DNA of 64,000 nt from Granulicella aggregans (GCF_025685565.1 NZ_JAGSYE010000003.1:1-64000); one strand, 5' to 3'. Shown: positions 1 through 7,671, counted from the first letter of the stretch. The notes: generated from the sequence alone by a model not told the origin. Numbers and translations are program-made.

Positions 1-402
1 GACTCGAAGAACTTTTACTATGAGGCCTACAGCAGCGTCAGCCAGTCGATCTTCGACGGCGGCAAGCTGCGGAATAATCTCCGGTACTACAGAGCGCAAG
101 ACCAGGAATATCTCGACACATATCAGCAGACCATCGCCGGAGCGTTGCGCGATGTCTCGAATGCTTTGATCGCCTACACGAAGACCCGGGAGTATCGGGA
201 AAAGCAGACGGCGCAGGTAGCATCGGCAGCGGAAGCCGTGCGGCTTGCCGACATACTCTACAGAGGCCGCTCGACAAGCTATCTTCAGGTTTTGACCAGC
301 GAAGCCACCCTCTACAGTGCGCAACTTTCCTTAGCTACAGCTCAGCAACAAGAAGCACTCTCGTTGGTGACGCTTTACAACGTCCTCGGGGGAGGATGGT
401 GA
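1..402 (+). CDS. Outer membrane efflux protein, TolC/NodT type (3' part)
   Basis: Only the last 133 codons lie in the window; frame 1 is open from base 1. The text near the start (QSIFDGGKLR) and the stretch ending in a tyrosine-rich YLQVLTSEATLYSAQLSLA segment are typical of the second repeat of TolC-family outer membrane channels, where long helices form the periplasmic tunnel. It ends with NVLGGGW, the usual 'LYxALGGGW' terminus of this family. The stop is at 400-402 and the lipid ABC permease follows about 40 bases later on the same strand, so the channel may be the outer membrane partner of the Mla-like transporter or of a pump encoded upstream. The family is clear; the substrate is unknown. 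Confidence 0.88.
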   Translation, partial: DSKNFYYEAYSSVSQSIFDGGKLRNNLRYYRAQDQEYLDTYQQTIAGALRDVSNALIAYTKTREYREKQTAQVASAAEAVRLADILYRGRSTSYLQVLTSEATLYSAQLSLATAQQQEALSLVTLYNVLGGGW

Positions 403-442
403 TGAGTTTACGTTTACCAGCAAGTCAGAGGATGTCGACGAA

Positions 443-1222
443 GTGGTGCTTATGTCGAGAAGACTGACGTTCTTTGAGTCTGTCGGCGACATGAGCGTAT
501 TTGGCGTCAGGGCTTTGGCTCGCGCCTTTATCCCTCCGTTCGAATTCGCAATTCTGCTTCAAGAAGTGGAAGAGATTGGCGCACGCTCTTTACCCCTTAT
601 CGGGGCTGCGGGTGTTGCGCTCGGCATTGTCCTGACGCTACACACAAGAAGTGCGCTGGTCAGCTTTGGAGCCGAGGCGTGGGGGCCAACCCTGCAGGCT
701 GTGTCTTTCTTCAACGAACTGGGACCGCTGGTGGCCGCCCTCCTGGTCTCTGGCCGAGTTGGCGCGGGTATAGGGGCCGAGTTGGCCAACATGCGAGCCA
801 ATGAACAGATTGACGCAATCGAGGTATTGTCCATCGATTCCTCGAAGATGCTGGTCTCAACACGGATTGTGGCCTGCATTATCAGCTTGCCTCTCTTGAC
901 GATCTTTATGGATTTTGCAAGTCTCCTCGGCGGCTTCATCTCCGAATACTTCGCGTCCCGTATCTCGTTGCAGCTTTACGTCAACCGCGCGTTTGTGAAC
1001 CTGAGTTGGGCCAGCTTTATCGCTCCAACGCTCAAGACATGCGTCTTCGGCTTCATCATCGGCACAGTCTCCTGCTACTTCGGATTCACGATCGACGAGG
1101 GATCGGCAGGCGTTCGTCGCGCGGCGACCAATAGCGTAGTGCTGTCGTCCCTGCTGGTAATCCTGTCGGACGTTTGCCTGGTCAAGATCATTTACTTTTT
1201 CTTCCCCGGGAGCGCTCTATGA
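443..1222 (+). CDS. mlaE: MlaE-family ABC transporter permease
   Basis: Inner membrane permease of a phospholipid/MCE-type ABC transporter. It is about 257 residues with five or six hydrophobic segments, and shows the family pattern in its middle (ELGPLVAALLVSGRVGAGIGAELANMRANEQIDAIEVL), where the ELG and the G-x-GAELA-x-M elements are hallmark residues of MlaE. Two starts are possible: GTG at 443, 11 bases after an AGAGG at 427-431, or ATG at 452, which is further from it. The stop overlaps the ATG of the ATPase gene (ATGA at 1219-1222), so the two are translationally coupled. With the following ATPase and MCE protein it forms an mlaE-mlaF-mlaD operon that moves lipids between inner and outer membrane. 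Confidence 0.93.
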   Translation: MVLMSRRLTFFESVGDMSVFGVRALARAFIPPFEFAILLQEVEEIGARSLPLIGAAGVALGIVLTLHTRSALVSFGAEAWGPTLQAVSFFNELGPLVAALLVSGRVGAGIGAELANMRANEQIDAIEVLSIDSSKMLVSTRIVACIISLPLLTIFMDFASLLGGFISEYFASRISLQLYVNRAFVNLSWASFIAPTLKTCVFGFIIGTVSCYFGFTIDEGSAGVRRAATNSVVLSSLLVILSDVCLVKIIYFFFPGSAL

Positions 1223-1962
1223 GTCCCGATCAGGCGGCTGTCGAGTTCAAGCAAGTCTCCAAGAGCTTTGGAAGCAGCCACGTACTCAGCGATGTGTCCT
1301 TCCAGGTGCTTCAGGGTGAGACGCTCTGCATCCTTGGCCGCAGCGGAACGGGCAAGAGTGTCACTCTCAAGTTGATGATTGGGCTACTAAAGCCCGATGA
1401 AGGCACCGTCCTCATCGGGTCAGAGGACATTTGTGGCATGGATGAAAAAGAACTGTCGCGCATTCGCCGGGAGATCGGCTTTCTCTTTCAGGGCGCAGCT
1501 CTCTTCGATTCATTCACGGTCGGCGACAATTTAGCGCTTCCTGAACAGCGCTTCAATCCTCAGAAATCCGCAGGAGAAGTCAAGACGGATGTGGAAGAGA
1601 TGCTCCGGCAGGTAGGTTTGGAACATGACATAGGAAAGCTTCCCGGCGAGCTTTCGGGGGGCATGAAAAAGCGGGCGGGCCTGGCCAGGGCGCTGGTCAT
1701 GAATCCCAAGCTGCTCCTGATTGACGAGCCGAGCAGCGGGTTGGACCGCATCACGGCGTCCGAGATCGACGACTTGCTTCTGAAGATTAAGACGGAACGG
1801 CACACCACGATGGTCATCGTCACCCACGACATACACGGTGCCAGAAAATTGGCGGATAAGGTCGCGGTACTTGACCAGGGAGCTCTGGTTGGATTCGGAA
1901 CGTTCGATGAACTGAAATCGAGTCAGAACGAAGTGGTTCGGGCACTCACGACGGAGTACTGA
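1219..1962 (+). CDS. mlaF: MlaF-like ABC transporter ATPase
   Basis: Cytoplasmic ATPase of the MCE/Mla lipid transporter, 247 residues. The Walker A motif GRSGTGKS is at residues 40-47, the Q-loop glutamine near 91, the ABC signature LSGGM at 145-149, Walker B LLLIDEP at 165-171 and the switch histidine in VTHD at 203. The signature continues as MKKRAGLARAL, the form typical of MlaF rather than of general importers. The ATG at 1219 overlaps the stop of the permease gene; an in-frame GTG/ATG further upstream would run inside the permease and is less likely. The MCE gene follows after one base. Confidence 0.94.
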   Translation: MSPDQAAVEFKQVSKSFGSSHVLSDVSFQVLQGETLCILGRSGTGKSVTLKLMIGLLKPDEGTVLIGSEDICGMDEKELSRIRREIGFLFQGAALFDSFTVGDNLALPEQRFNPQKSAGEVKTDVEEMLRQVGLEHDIGKLPGELSGGMKKRAGLARALVMNPKLLLIDEPSSGLDRITASEIDDLLLKIKTERHTTMVIVTHDIHGARKLADKVAVLDQGALVGFGTFDELKSSQNEVVRALTTEY

Positions 1963-1963
1963 T

Positions 1964-3328
1964 ATGAAGAAACACTTGACCATCGTAGGAGTCTTTATCG
2001 TCTCCGGACTATTGCTGTTCACTGTCGGCATATTCCTCATAGGCGACAGGCACGAGGCATTTAGCCGCCACGAAGAGCTGTACATTGACATGGCCGGCGT
2101 AAACGGCCTTACGCCCGGAACCAAGGTTCGTGTTGAAGGCTTCGATGCGGGACAGGTGAAGAGCATTCGCCTGCCTGACCATCCTTCCGGGACGTTCAGG
2201 CTGAAACTGGAGATTGCCAACAAGCTACACTCGCTCATTCGAGAGGATTCCGTGGCGACCGTGGAGACGGATGGTTTGGTCGGCGATAAGTATCTGTTGA
2301 TCCGCAATGGATCGGACAACTCTCCTGAGGCAAAAAATGGATCGACCATACCGAGCAAGGAGCCTGTTGAACTTTCGGCGGTCATCGCTAAAGTATCCGG
2401 TGTAGTGGACCAGGCGAATACGACGATAAGCGATGTGCGTGTCCGACTCGACGGTGTGCTGGATGACTTCAAGACCACAGTCAATGACACAAATGGCTTA
2501 ATCACTGATGCGCGCTCAGGCAAGGGCACGGTCGCTACCCTGCTGAACGACCCAAGTACCGCTGCACATATAAAGCAGGTGGCCACCAACGCCGATCAAG
2601 CCAGCGTAAGCCTTGAGCAGGCATCGGAACAAGCACGGCAGTTGGTCAGCGACTTCCAATCGAGAGATCTGCCCGCAAAGGTCGATGACAGCGTGACCAA
2701 CGTCCGCCACGCCTCCGAGCAGATCGATCAGGCCTCTCAAAAGGTAAACTCCACACTGACCGAGGCATTGGCGCCTGACAGATCCGGCACAAGTGCGGCC
2801 CAGAATTTGCGCGAGACTTTATCCAACGTAAATCTTGCGACTGCGAACCTCGCTGACGATACAGAGGCAATCAAGCATGAGTTCTTCTTCCGCGGGTTCT
2901 TCAAGAAGAGGGGCTTTTACAGCCTGAGCGAACTAACTCCTGGTGAATATAGAAACAACAGCTTTTTCCAGAATTCGCGCAATGAACGCTTTTGGCTTGG
3001 GACGGAATCCTTCACCAAGGATGCTGATGGGACGGACATCTTATCGGTCGAGGGTCAGGCAGAGATCGATCAGATCGCCGGCCAAGCTGGAGACGGGATC
3101 ATGGAACTTACGATCATGATCGAGGGCTACTCCACGGACCCATTGCCCTACCAGCAAATCGTTCTTTCGAACGCACATTCTCTCACCGTCGCACACTACC
3201 TGGAGAAGCGCTTCAAATTGCATTCCGCGAATCTCGGCACGATCTCTCTCGACACGAAGCCTCCACAATGGTCGGGAAAGGATTCTTGGAATGGTGCATG
3301 CATCGTGTTTCTCAGTAAACCGAAATAG
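1964..3328 (+). CDS. mlaD: MlaD-like MCE protein with OmpA-like C-terminus
   Basis: Substrate-binding MCE protein of the lipid transporter, 454 residues. Residues 1-30 form a single N-terminal membrane anchor; the MCE domain follows at about 38-120 (GVNGLTPGTKVRVEGFDAG..., then VETDGLVGDKYLLI). Residues 125-290 are a long heptad-like helix rich in V, D and Q, as in tunnel-forming MCE proteins. After FFFRGFFKKRG near 310 there is an extra domain of about 140 residues whose end (IMIEGYSTD...LSNAHSLTVAHYLEKRF) matches the pattern of OmpA-like peptidoglycan-binding domains. The extension could anchor the far end of the needle to the wall or the outer membrane. The order permease, ATPase, MCE supports the call. 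Confidence 0.9.
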   Translation: MKKHLTIVGVFIVSGLLLFTVGIFLIGDRHEAFSRHEELYIDMAGVNGLTPGTKVRVEGFDAGQVKSIRLPDHPSGTFRLKLEIANKLHSLIREDSVATVETDGLVGDKYLLIRNGSDNSPEAKNGSTIPSKEPVELSAVIAKVSGVVDQANTTISDVRVRLDGVLDDFKTTVNDTNGLITDARSGKGTVATLLNDPSTAAHIKQVATNADQASVSLEQASEQARQLVSDFQSRDLPAKVDDSVTNVRHASEQIDQASQKVNSTLTEALAPDRSGTSAAQNLRETLSNVNLATANLADDTEAIKHEFFFRGFFKKRGFYSLSELTPGEYRNNSFFQNSRNERFWLGTESFTKDADGTDILSVEGQAEIDQIAGQAGDGIMELTIMIEGYSTDPLPYQQIVLSNAHSLTVAHYLEKRFKLHSANLGTISLDTKPPQWSGKDSWNGACIVFLSKPK

Positions 3329-3525
3329 CCCCCCAACATCGAAGTCCAAGAGCATCGACAGCTGTACCTCGCCTGCCAAACTGGGGCCTTTTGCGCCCAC
3401 TCTCTGCCGTCGAACTCTTCGTTCAAAAAGCCCTCAAGGGAGATTCCATTATCCAGTCAACGTGACTTGAGAATTTAAACCCGGCCTTCGGAGCACAAAC
3501 ACCTTGCGTACGAAATGAGTAGTCT

Positions 3526-3711
3526 ATGAATGGCGTGGCGCAACTGACGTACCTGGCTCTCGGGTTGGCGGTCTTCGGCCAACAGCTATGCCTTCCGTTC
3601 CCATCGATGCTCCTCTTGATGACAGCCGGCGCAGTGGCCGTTCGCGGCGAAGGACATCTCACAATTCCACTCGTTCTGTTGACGAGCGTCGTCGCATGCG
3701 TTGCGGCGGAT
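3526..3711 (+). pseudogene. DedA-family membrane protein, 5' fragment only
   Basis: The first 62 codons from ATG 3526 resemble the start of a DedA/SNARE-associated membrane protein: a hydrophobic helix ([22 protein letters not shown]) followed by [33 protein letters not shown], where DedA proteins have the P-S-x-x-L-L-x-x-G loop and a conserved AD before the next helix. From about 3712 the reading frame switches to the antisense of the acr3 remnant and the rest (about 63 residues) is hydrophilic and without family resemblance, so the gene has lost its 3' two thirds. The fused frame stays open to 3903, but is unlikely to make a working transporter. Confidence 0.7.
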
Positions 3712-3900
3712 AGCGATCGGGATATTCGTGGTTCCCGTCTGGAACTTGTTGACGAGGTCGGCAGTCGAGGGAACGAAGTGGCCGATGGCAACGTCGATCA
3801 CCATTGCGAAGAAGATCCAAGGGGTCAGAAAACGATCAAGGAACTAGAGCTCTTTGCGAGCAGCAGGAGCACAGATCTGGCCTTGCGTGAAGGGAGACAT
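3709..3900 (-). pseudogene. acr3: Acr3 arsenite efflux permease, 5' fragment with nonsense codon
   Basis: Reading the minus strand from ATG 3900-3898, which overlaps the arsR stop as TAATG, gives 18 codons, then TAG at 3846-3844, then in the same frame [14 protein letters not shown] and [22 protein letters not shown]. This is the conserved beginning of Acr3 arsenite/H+ antiporters. The residue expected at the stop is a serine before FLDRF, and TCG to TAG is one base change. Similarity ends exactly at 3709-3711, where the antisense of the dedA fragment begins; Acr3 should continue with GLILMMYPPL. The pump that normally follows arsR is therefore lost. Family assignment is by motif recognition. 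Confidence 0.82.
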
Positions 3901-4310
3901 TAACAGGCCTCGCAGGACGTTTCTTGAATCGTTGTCGGAATGGGTGCGCCGTCGAGCGACGCATACTTAGATGGAGAGCAACAGGCCTTCGACAAACGCG
4001 CTCGATCAGCCTGCATCGCCTTGTCTTCCTTAAGCCAGCCGAGTGTTTGCTTCAGGATTTGTGCCGCACCAATATGTGGTGGCATCACGATCCGATAGTG
4101 CATCCACTTTCCCTCGCGCCGCGCCGCGACAATGCCCGCGCTGCGAAGGTACGCAAGGTGTCTGGACACCTTCGGCTGGGGTCCGCCGAGAATCTCGACA
4201 AAATAGCAGACGCAGATCTCCTGATCTCCCATCAGGTTCAGGAGGCGGAGCCGCGTGTTGTCGCCGAGAGCCTGGAAGAACCGCTCAACATTGAATGTCT
4301 GTTTCGCCAT
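3900..4310 (-). CDS. arsR: ArsR-type arsenite-responsive repressor
   Basis: Winged-helix metal-sensing repressor of 136 residues that releases its operator on binding As(III). The sensor cysteines CVC are at residues 33-35 in the DNA-binding helix region (DQEICVCYFVEIL), followed by PQPKVSRHLAYLRSAGIVAARREGKWMHYRI, the typical recognition helix and wing. The C-terminus has further cysteine pairs (ACC near 109-110 and CEAC at the end), which may add arsenite ligands. The ATG is fixed by the family start (MAKQTFNVERFFQALGDNTRLRLL). It lies divergent from arsM with overlapping promoters between them, and its stop overlaps the start of the ruined acr3. Confidence 0.94.
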   Translation of the reverse strand: MAKQTFNVERFFQALGDNTRLRLLNLMGDQEICVCYFVEILGGPQPKVSRHLAYLRSAGIVAARREGKWMHYRIVMPPHIGAAQILKQTLGWLKEDKAMQADRARLSKACCSPSKYASLDGAPIPTTIQETSCEAC

Positions 4311-4316
4311 GGCTTA

Positions 4317-4345
4317 TGTATACGCCTTGACGAATGCGATGGCAA
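4317..4345 (-). promoter_or_regulatory. Predicted arsR promoter
   Basis: On the minus strand TTGCCA (4345-4340) and TATACA (4322-4317) are separated by 17 bases. The -10 box ends seven bases before the arsR ATG (4310), so transcription would start at or next to the first base of the start codon and the mRNA would be leaderless. The elements overlap those of the arsM promoter on the other strand, so one bound ArsR dimer could shut off both. Predicted by eye. Confidence 0.5.
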
Positions 4346-4355
4346 GACATATATT
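4327..4355 (+). promoter_or_regulatory. Predicted arsM promoter (sigma-70 type)
   Basis: TTGACG (4327-4332) and TATATT (4350-4355) are spaced by exactly 17 bases, close to the sigma-70 consensus. The arsM start codon follows 26 bases later behind a strong GAGGAGG ribosome site at 4371-4377. The region is shared with the arsR promoter and is the expected place for the ArsR operator. Confidence 0.6.
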
Positions 4356-4381
4356 CACCTAAGCAGATGTGAGGAGGCAGT

Positions 4382-5272
4382 ATGTCAGAGCAGCTTTTGG
4401 AATCGGTGAAGTCGAAATACGGGGCAGTCGCAGAAAGTTCCTTGTCGAACGATTACGCAGGAGTGCAGGCTGTGGCAGAGGCCTTCGGCTATACCGCTGA
4501 GGAACTGACGTCCATTCCTGCCGAGGCAAACATGGGCCTTTCGTGCGGCAATCCGACTGCTACGGCGCATCTCCGGCCTGGGGAAGTGGTCGTCGATCTT
4601 GGTTCAGGCGGAGGGCTTGATGTGTTCCTGGCATCCAAGCTGGTCGGGCCGACCGGCCGCGCTATCGGCATCGACATGACCACGGCCATGATCGAGCGCG
4701 CACGCGCAAATGCGAAGGTCGGCGGCTACACCAATGTTGAGTTCTACCAGTCCACCATCGAACAGATTCCACTCCCCAACGCATCGGTCGATTGTGTGAT
4801 CTCGAACTGCGTCCTGAACCTTACTCCTGATAAGCCCGCTGTCTTCCGCGAGATTGCTCGCGTACTGAAGCCAGGAGGCCGGGTCGCTATCAGCGACATC
4901 GCCCTCAAGCATGACCTCCCCGAAGCGGTAGCGCAGAGCATGGCCGCTTATGTTGGTTGCATCGCCGGAGCCATCAAAATAGAAGACTACAAGAACGGGC
5001 TACTCGCAGCAGGTTTCGAACACGTCGAGATCGTCGACAGCGGAGCGGACCTCAATGCTTACGCGAAGGTGGAGAACCAAGCGGGATGCTGCTCCCCTGC
5101 AATGGACACCTCAAATCCGTTCCAGCTCGTTGAGACTGCTTGCTGTACCCCGGCACCGACTGAGCCTTCGCTGCACGACGATCTCACGGCGTTGCTCTCG
5201 CAGTATGACGTGAACGCGGCAGCGGCCAGTGTAAAGGTATATGCGATCAAGCCGCAGCCGGCTGACTACTAA
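4382..5272 (+). CDS. arsM: Arsenite S-adenosylmethionine methyltransferase
   Basis: Cytoplasmic enzyme of 296 residues that methylates As(III). The SAM motif [16 protein letters not shown] is at about 70-85. The three cysteines expected to hold arsenite are present: C55 in MGLSCGNP, C143 in SNCVLNL and C193 in VGCIAGA. The C-terminal part adds two CC pairs (236-237 and 254-255) as in long bacterial ArsM. The start has a GAGGAGG ribosome site and a sigma-70-like promoter upstream. With acr3 destroyed, methylation and volatilisation may be the main arsenic exit here. The end of the protein (SVKVYAIKP) is the usual family end; a cysteine-rich tail in another frame follows directly (see findings). 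Confidence 0.95.
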   Translation: MSEQLLESVKSKYGAVAESSLSNDYAGVQAVAEAFGYTAEELTSIPAEANMGLSCGNPTATAHLRPGEVVVDLGSGGGLDVFLASKLVGPTGRAIGIDMTTAMIERARANAKVGGYTNVEFYQSTIEQIPLPNASVDCVISNCVLNLTPDKPAVFREIARVLKPGGRVAISDIALKHDLPEAVAQSMAAYVGCIAGAIKIEDYKNGLLAAGFEHVEIVDSGADLNAYAKVENQAGCCSPAMDTSNPFQLVETACCTPAPTEPSLHDDLTALLSQYDVNAAAASVKVYAIKPQPADY

Positions 5273-5370
5273 AAACTGCTGCGGCCCGGACTGCTGCGCG
5301 TAGCAGGCTGCCCATAGGAGAAAGTAAGACCAAGGAGCATCCATATCGGTAACCAGTAATCCGGAAGGTA

Positions 5371-5775
5371 ATGGTGCAAAAGATCATCTTCGCTTGTGTT
5401 CACAATGCTGGTCGGTCGCAGATGGCCGCAGCTTTCTTCAATCAACTTGCCGATCACAGCAAGGCTGAAGCGGTCTCGGCTGGCACAGAGCCGGGACTTC
5501 GCGTACACCCCGAAGTTCTATCCGCGATGCAGGAAGTTGGGATTGACCTGAGTGACGCCAAACCTCAGAAGCTTACTCAAGAACTAGCCGAGGGCGCTTC
5601 GCTACTCATCACCATGGGTTGCGGAGACAAGTGCCCTTATGTTCCGAGTTTGCGACGGGACGATTGGCCTCTCCGTGACCCAAAGGGCCTCTCACAAGCA
5701 GAGGTCAGGTCGATTCGCGACGAGATAAAAGCTAGGGTTCAAAATCTCTTAGAAGCGGAGAGCGTAGGACACTGA
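5371..5775 (+). CDS. arsC: Arsenate reductase, low-molecular-weight phosphatase (thioredoxin) type
   Basis: Reduces As(V) to As(III) in the cytoplasm; 134 residues, the usual length. The catalytic P-loop CVHNAGRS is at residues 9-16 (C-x5-R-S), and the resolving cysteines C84 and C88 sit in TMGCGDKCPYVP as in thioredoxin-coupled ArsC. DDWPLRDPKG near 97-106 supplies the conserved aspartates of the phosphatase fold. The start codon has GGAAGG just upstream. It lies 98 bases after arsM on the same strand and is probably in the same arsenic-induced transcript. Product As(III) would be passed to ArsM because the neighbouring Acr3 pump is broken. Confidence 0.94.
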   Translation: MVQKIIFACVHNAGRSQMAAAFFNQLADHSKAEAVSAGTEPGLRVHPEVLSAMQEVGIDLSDAKPQKLTQELAEGASLLITMGCGDKCPYVPSLRRDDWPLRDPKGLSQAEVRSIRDEIKARVQNLLEAESVGH

Positions 5776-6002
5776 GGGATGTTCGCCCGGCCGATGGCAC
5801 CTCTGGATTTTCCATCTCGCGTATGAATTCTGCCAGATCCAACGACGAGCGTTTCTCTGGTATAGACCTTTGGCGCTCCATCTGTCGCATGGCTCCCTAG
5901 ATAACAGGATCAGGATGGCATTGCCTTCCAGAGCGGCGCTACTGAACGGATACAGGGTTGCCGTGCAAAGCAAAAATGGTTCATCTTTGCGTACTTAGGC
6001 AA

Positions 6003-6032
6003 TTACGCCGCCTGCATCTGCAGGCGGCGTAA
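6003..6032. terminator. Perfect GC-rich hairpin
   Basis: A perfect 14-bp inverted repeat (TTACGCCGCCTGCA and its complement) with only two bases between the arms; in RNA the loop would open to four to six bases. It begins 12 bases after the stop of the 59-residue minus-strand gene and is the likely terminator for it; arsC on the plus strand ends 227 bases upstream. There is no run of T on either side, so it may work as a stabilising 3' hairpin. The stretch 5776-6002 holds no gene that I can support. Confidence 0.6.
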
Positions 6033-6044
6033 GTCGCTTTCGGA

Positions 6045-6224
6045 TTAGTGGCTATCTCCGTCGTGATCGACGTCGCCGCCAGTGGCCTTGTGTACTGCAG
6101 AGCTTAATGACACAGTATAAGCCGGGTGCGTCGTGTTTGATACTGGTGACACTGGAGCTTTGATAACGGATGGTTGCGACTCTGCCTGGATACTGGGGGC
6201 AGAACCGATCGGTGCAATGCTCAT
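6045..6224 (-). CDS. Small 59-residue acidic-tailed protein, unknown
   Basis: An open frame of 59 codons on the minus strand with a strong ribosome site (ACGGAGG about eight bases before the ATG) and a perfect hairpin just after the stop, which makes a real gene likely. The product is rich in S, P, A and V, has no cysteine and no membrane helix, contains a YTVSLSSAVHKAT stretch and ends in GGDVDHDGDSH. The DVDHDGD end resembles a calcium-binding D-x-D-x-D-G loop. It begins MSIAPIGSAPS. I do not recognise a named family. It is divergent from the methyltransferase gene at 6426, with about 200 bases of shared upstream region. Confidence 0.6.
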   Translation of the reverse strand: MSIAPIGSAPSIQAESQPSVIKAPVSPVSNTTHPAYTVSLSSAVHKATGGDVDHDGDSH

Positions 6225-6333
6225 AGGATTACCTCCGTTTCCTCTATCGGCTTGATCTTACAGAGTTACATCAAATGTGAGATGAACTTTTAGTCATGAT
6301 CACAGTCGTGGCGAGGTAGCGGCGAAAGTGACA

Positions 6334-6364
6334 GTCATGCTCGCCATTTCAATTCGAGCATGAC
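6334..6364. promoter_or_regulatory. Inverted repeat, candidate operator
   Basis: GTCATGCTCG and CGAGCATGAC form a perfect 10-bp inverted repeat with an 11-base spacer, in the divergent region between the 59-residue small gene and the methyltransferase gene. The geometry (centres about two helical turns apart) fits a dimeric regulator. It could also be an attenuator hairpin in the leader of the methyltransferase, which starts 62 bases further on. Confidence 0.4.
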
Positions 6365-6425
6365 AATAAGTTCATCTGCAAGGAGCGTTTAGGTTGTGCT
6401 TCTAGTCGTATCCTTGCAGTAACCC

Positions 6426-7349
6426 ATGAGTGATACCAAGGAACATGAGCTTGAAGCGGATATCTGGTCTGAGTGGCTTCTCAACGGCAGACATGGACGC
6501 GATCCCGACTACAAGCCCATTATGCGCGCTGCCGTTGCGCAGATTCGGGACCGGGTGCTCGACGGAGCCAGATTGACTTCCGGCATGAGGCTTCTCGATG
6601 TAGGTGCCGGTGATGGTCTGATTTCATTCGAAGCTCTCCGACGGGTGAAGCCCCCCTTTTCGGTTGTTCTATCAGATATCTCTACTCCCTTGTTGAAACA
6701 TGCCGAAAGCGTTGCAGCGGCCCTCGGGTTTCACGGGCAATGTTCCTTCGTACAGACTCCGGCACAAACGCTTGCGGGCATCGCCAACGAATCCGTCGAT
6801 GTCATCACATCGCGCGCCGTGCTCGCCTACGTTGACGACAAACCTTCGGCTTTACGCAGCTTTTCTCGTGTTCTCAAGCCGGGCGGACGCGTGTCCCTCG
6901 CTGATCCCATCGGTCAAGACGCGGCCGTTCACTTGGCCGCACTGACAAAGGTTTTGAGATCGGAGCCTGTAAATTCCAGCACTCCTTTCGTTAGCCTCCT
7001 GCAACGTTGGCGGGCCTTGCAAACGCCTTCGACTCTCGACGAGATTCGCTCTAACCCTTTGACCAACTTTTCCGAACGAGATCTCGTTCAGCTCTTCCGC
7101 GATGCTGACTTCGTCAACATCCACATGGAACTTCACATCGATGTCAAGACCGCTCCTCCAATCCCCTGGAGCACTTTTATCGAGATTCCTCCGCGGCCCG
7201 GAGCTCTCTGTCTCCGCGAGATCTTCGAGCAACACTTCACCGCGGTAGAGATCAGCGTTTTCGAGAGAGTCATGCGAGAAGACGTGGAGAAAGGCAAATT
7301 GACCAGTCAAAATCTCAACGTCTATTTGACAGCCGAGAAGCGGGCTTGA
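6426..7349 (+). CDS. Class I SAM-dependent methyltransferase
   Basis: Methyltransferase of 307 residues. The SAM-binding motif MRLLDVGAGDGLISFEA is at about 54-70, with SDIS after the second strand and the post-motif pattern [17 protein letters not shown] near 145-161, as in the UbiE/arsM-like group. The substrate is not evident: the C-terminal 130 residues lack the cysteine pattern of ArsM, and the tail contains an unusual PPIPWSTFIEIPPRPGALCL stretch. The ATG lacks a clear ribosome site, so translation may be weak or the leader unusual. It is transcribed away from the small gene and preceded by an inverted repeat. Enzyme class is secure, role unknown. Confidence 0.85.
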   Translation: MSDTKEHELEADIWSEWLLNGRHGRDPDYKPIMRAAVAQIRDRVLDGARLTSGMRLLDVGAGDGLISFEALRRVKPPFSVVLSDISTPLLKHAESVAAALGFHGQCSFVQTPAQTLAGIANESVDVITSRAVLAYVDDKPSALRSFSRVLKPGGRVSLADPIGQDAAVHLAALTKVLRSEPVNSSTPFVSLLQRWRALQTPSTLDEIRSNPLTNFSERDLVQLFRDADFVNIHMELHIDVKTAPPIPWSTFIEIPPRPGALCLREIFEQHFTAVEISVFERVMREDVEKGKLTSQNLNVYLTAEKRA

Positions 7350-7671
7350 GAGTGCCAAAAAAATGATCTGCCCTTGAATTTATCTTGAGCACCCCCTCGA
7401 TGACGGTTCTACAGAGCGTCTCCCGGTACGTAAGCTGTATACGCAGCGGGATTCTGGTGGTTGCCGTTGTGCGCAGGATCGCATTCTTTACGAGGAACAT
7501 CGCATAGGGCATACGAGCGCATTTGTGAGATAGGGTGGAGATGGGAACCTGCTCAATGATGCGCCCAGAAACTAAATAAACTTTATGTTATCCGAACGAT
7601 TCCAGACGCGAGATTCGCGGATTGCGCCATCTCAAGCTGGTATCTCCATGTATCAGCGCAAAGGTGGTTTC
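7350..7671. other. Non-coding stretch before the OM-like gene
   Basis: No convincing gene. A 65-codon minus-strand frame (7315-7512) overlaps the methyltransferase end and has no family look. The AT-richer part around 7569-7590 (aaataaactttatgttatcc) may hold the promoter of the gene at 7672. An in-frame extension of that gene to 7585 exists, but the ribosome site favours 7672. Confidence 0.5.

Noticed and set aside
1531-2589. 352-codon open frame on the minus strand
   Set aside because: Spans the mlaF/mlaD boundary on the wrong strand and has no motifs.
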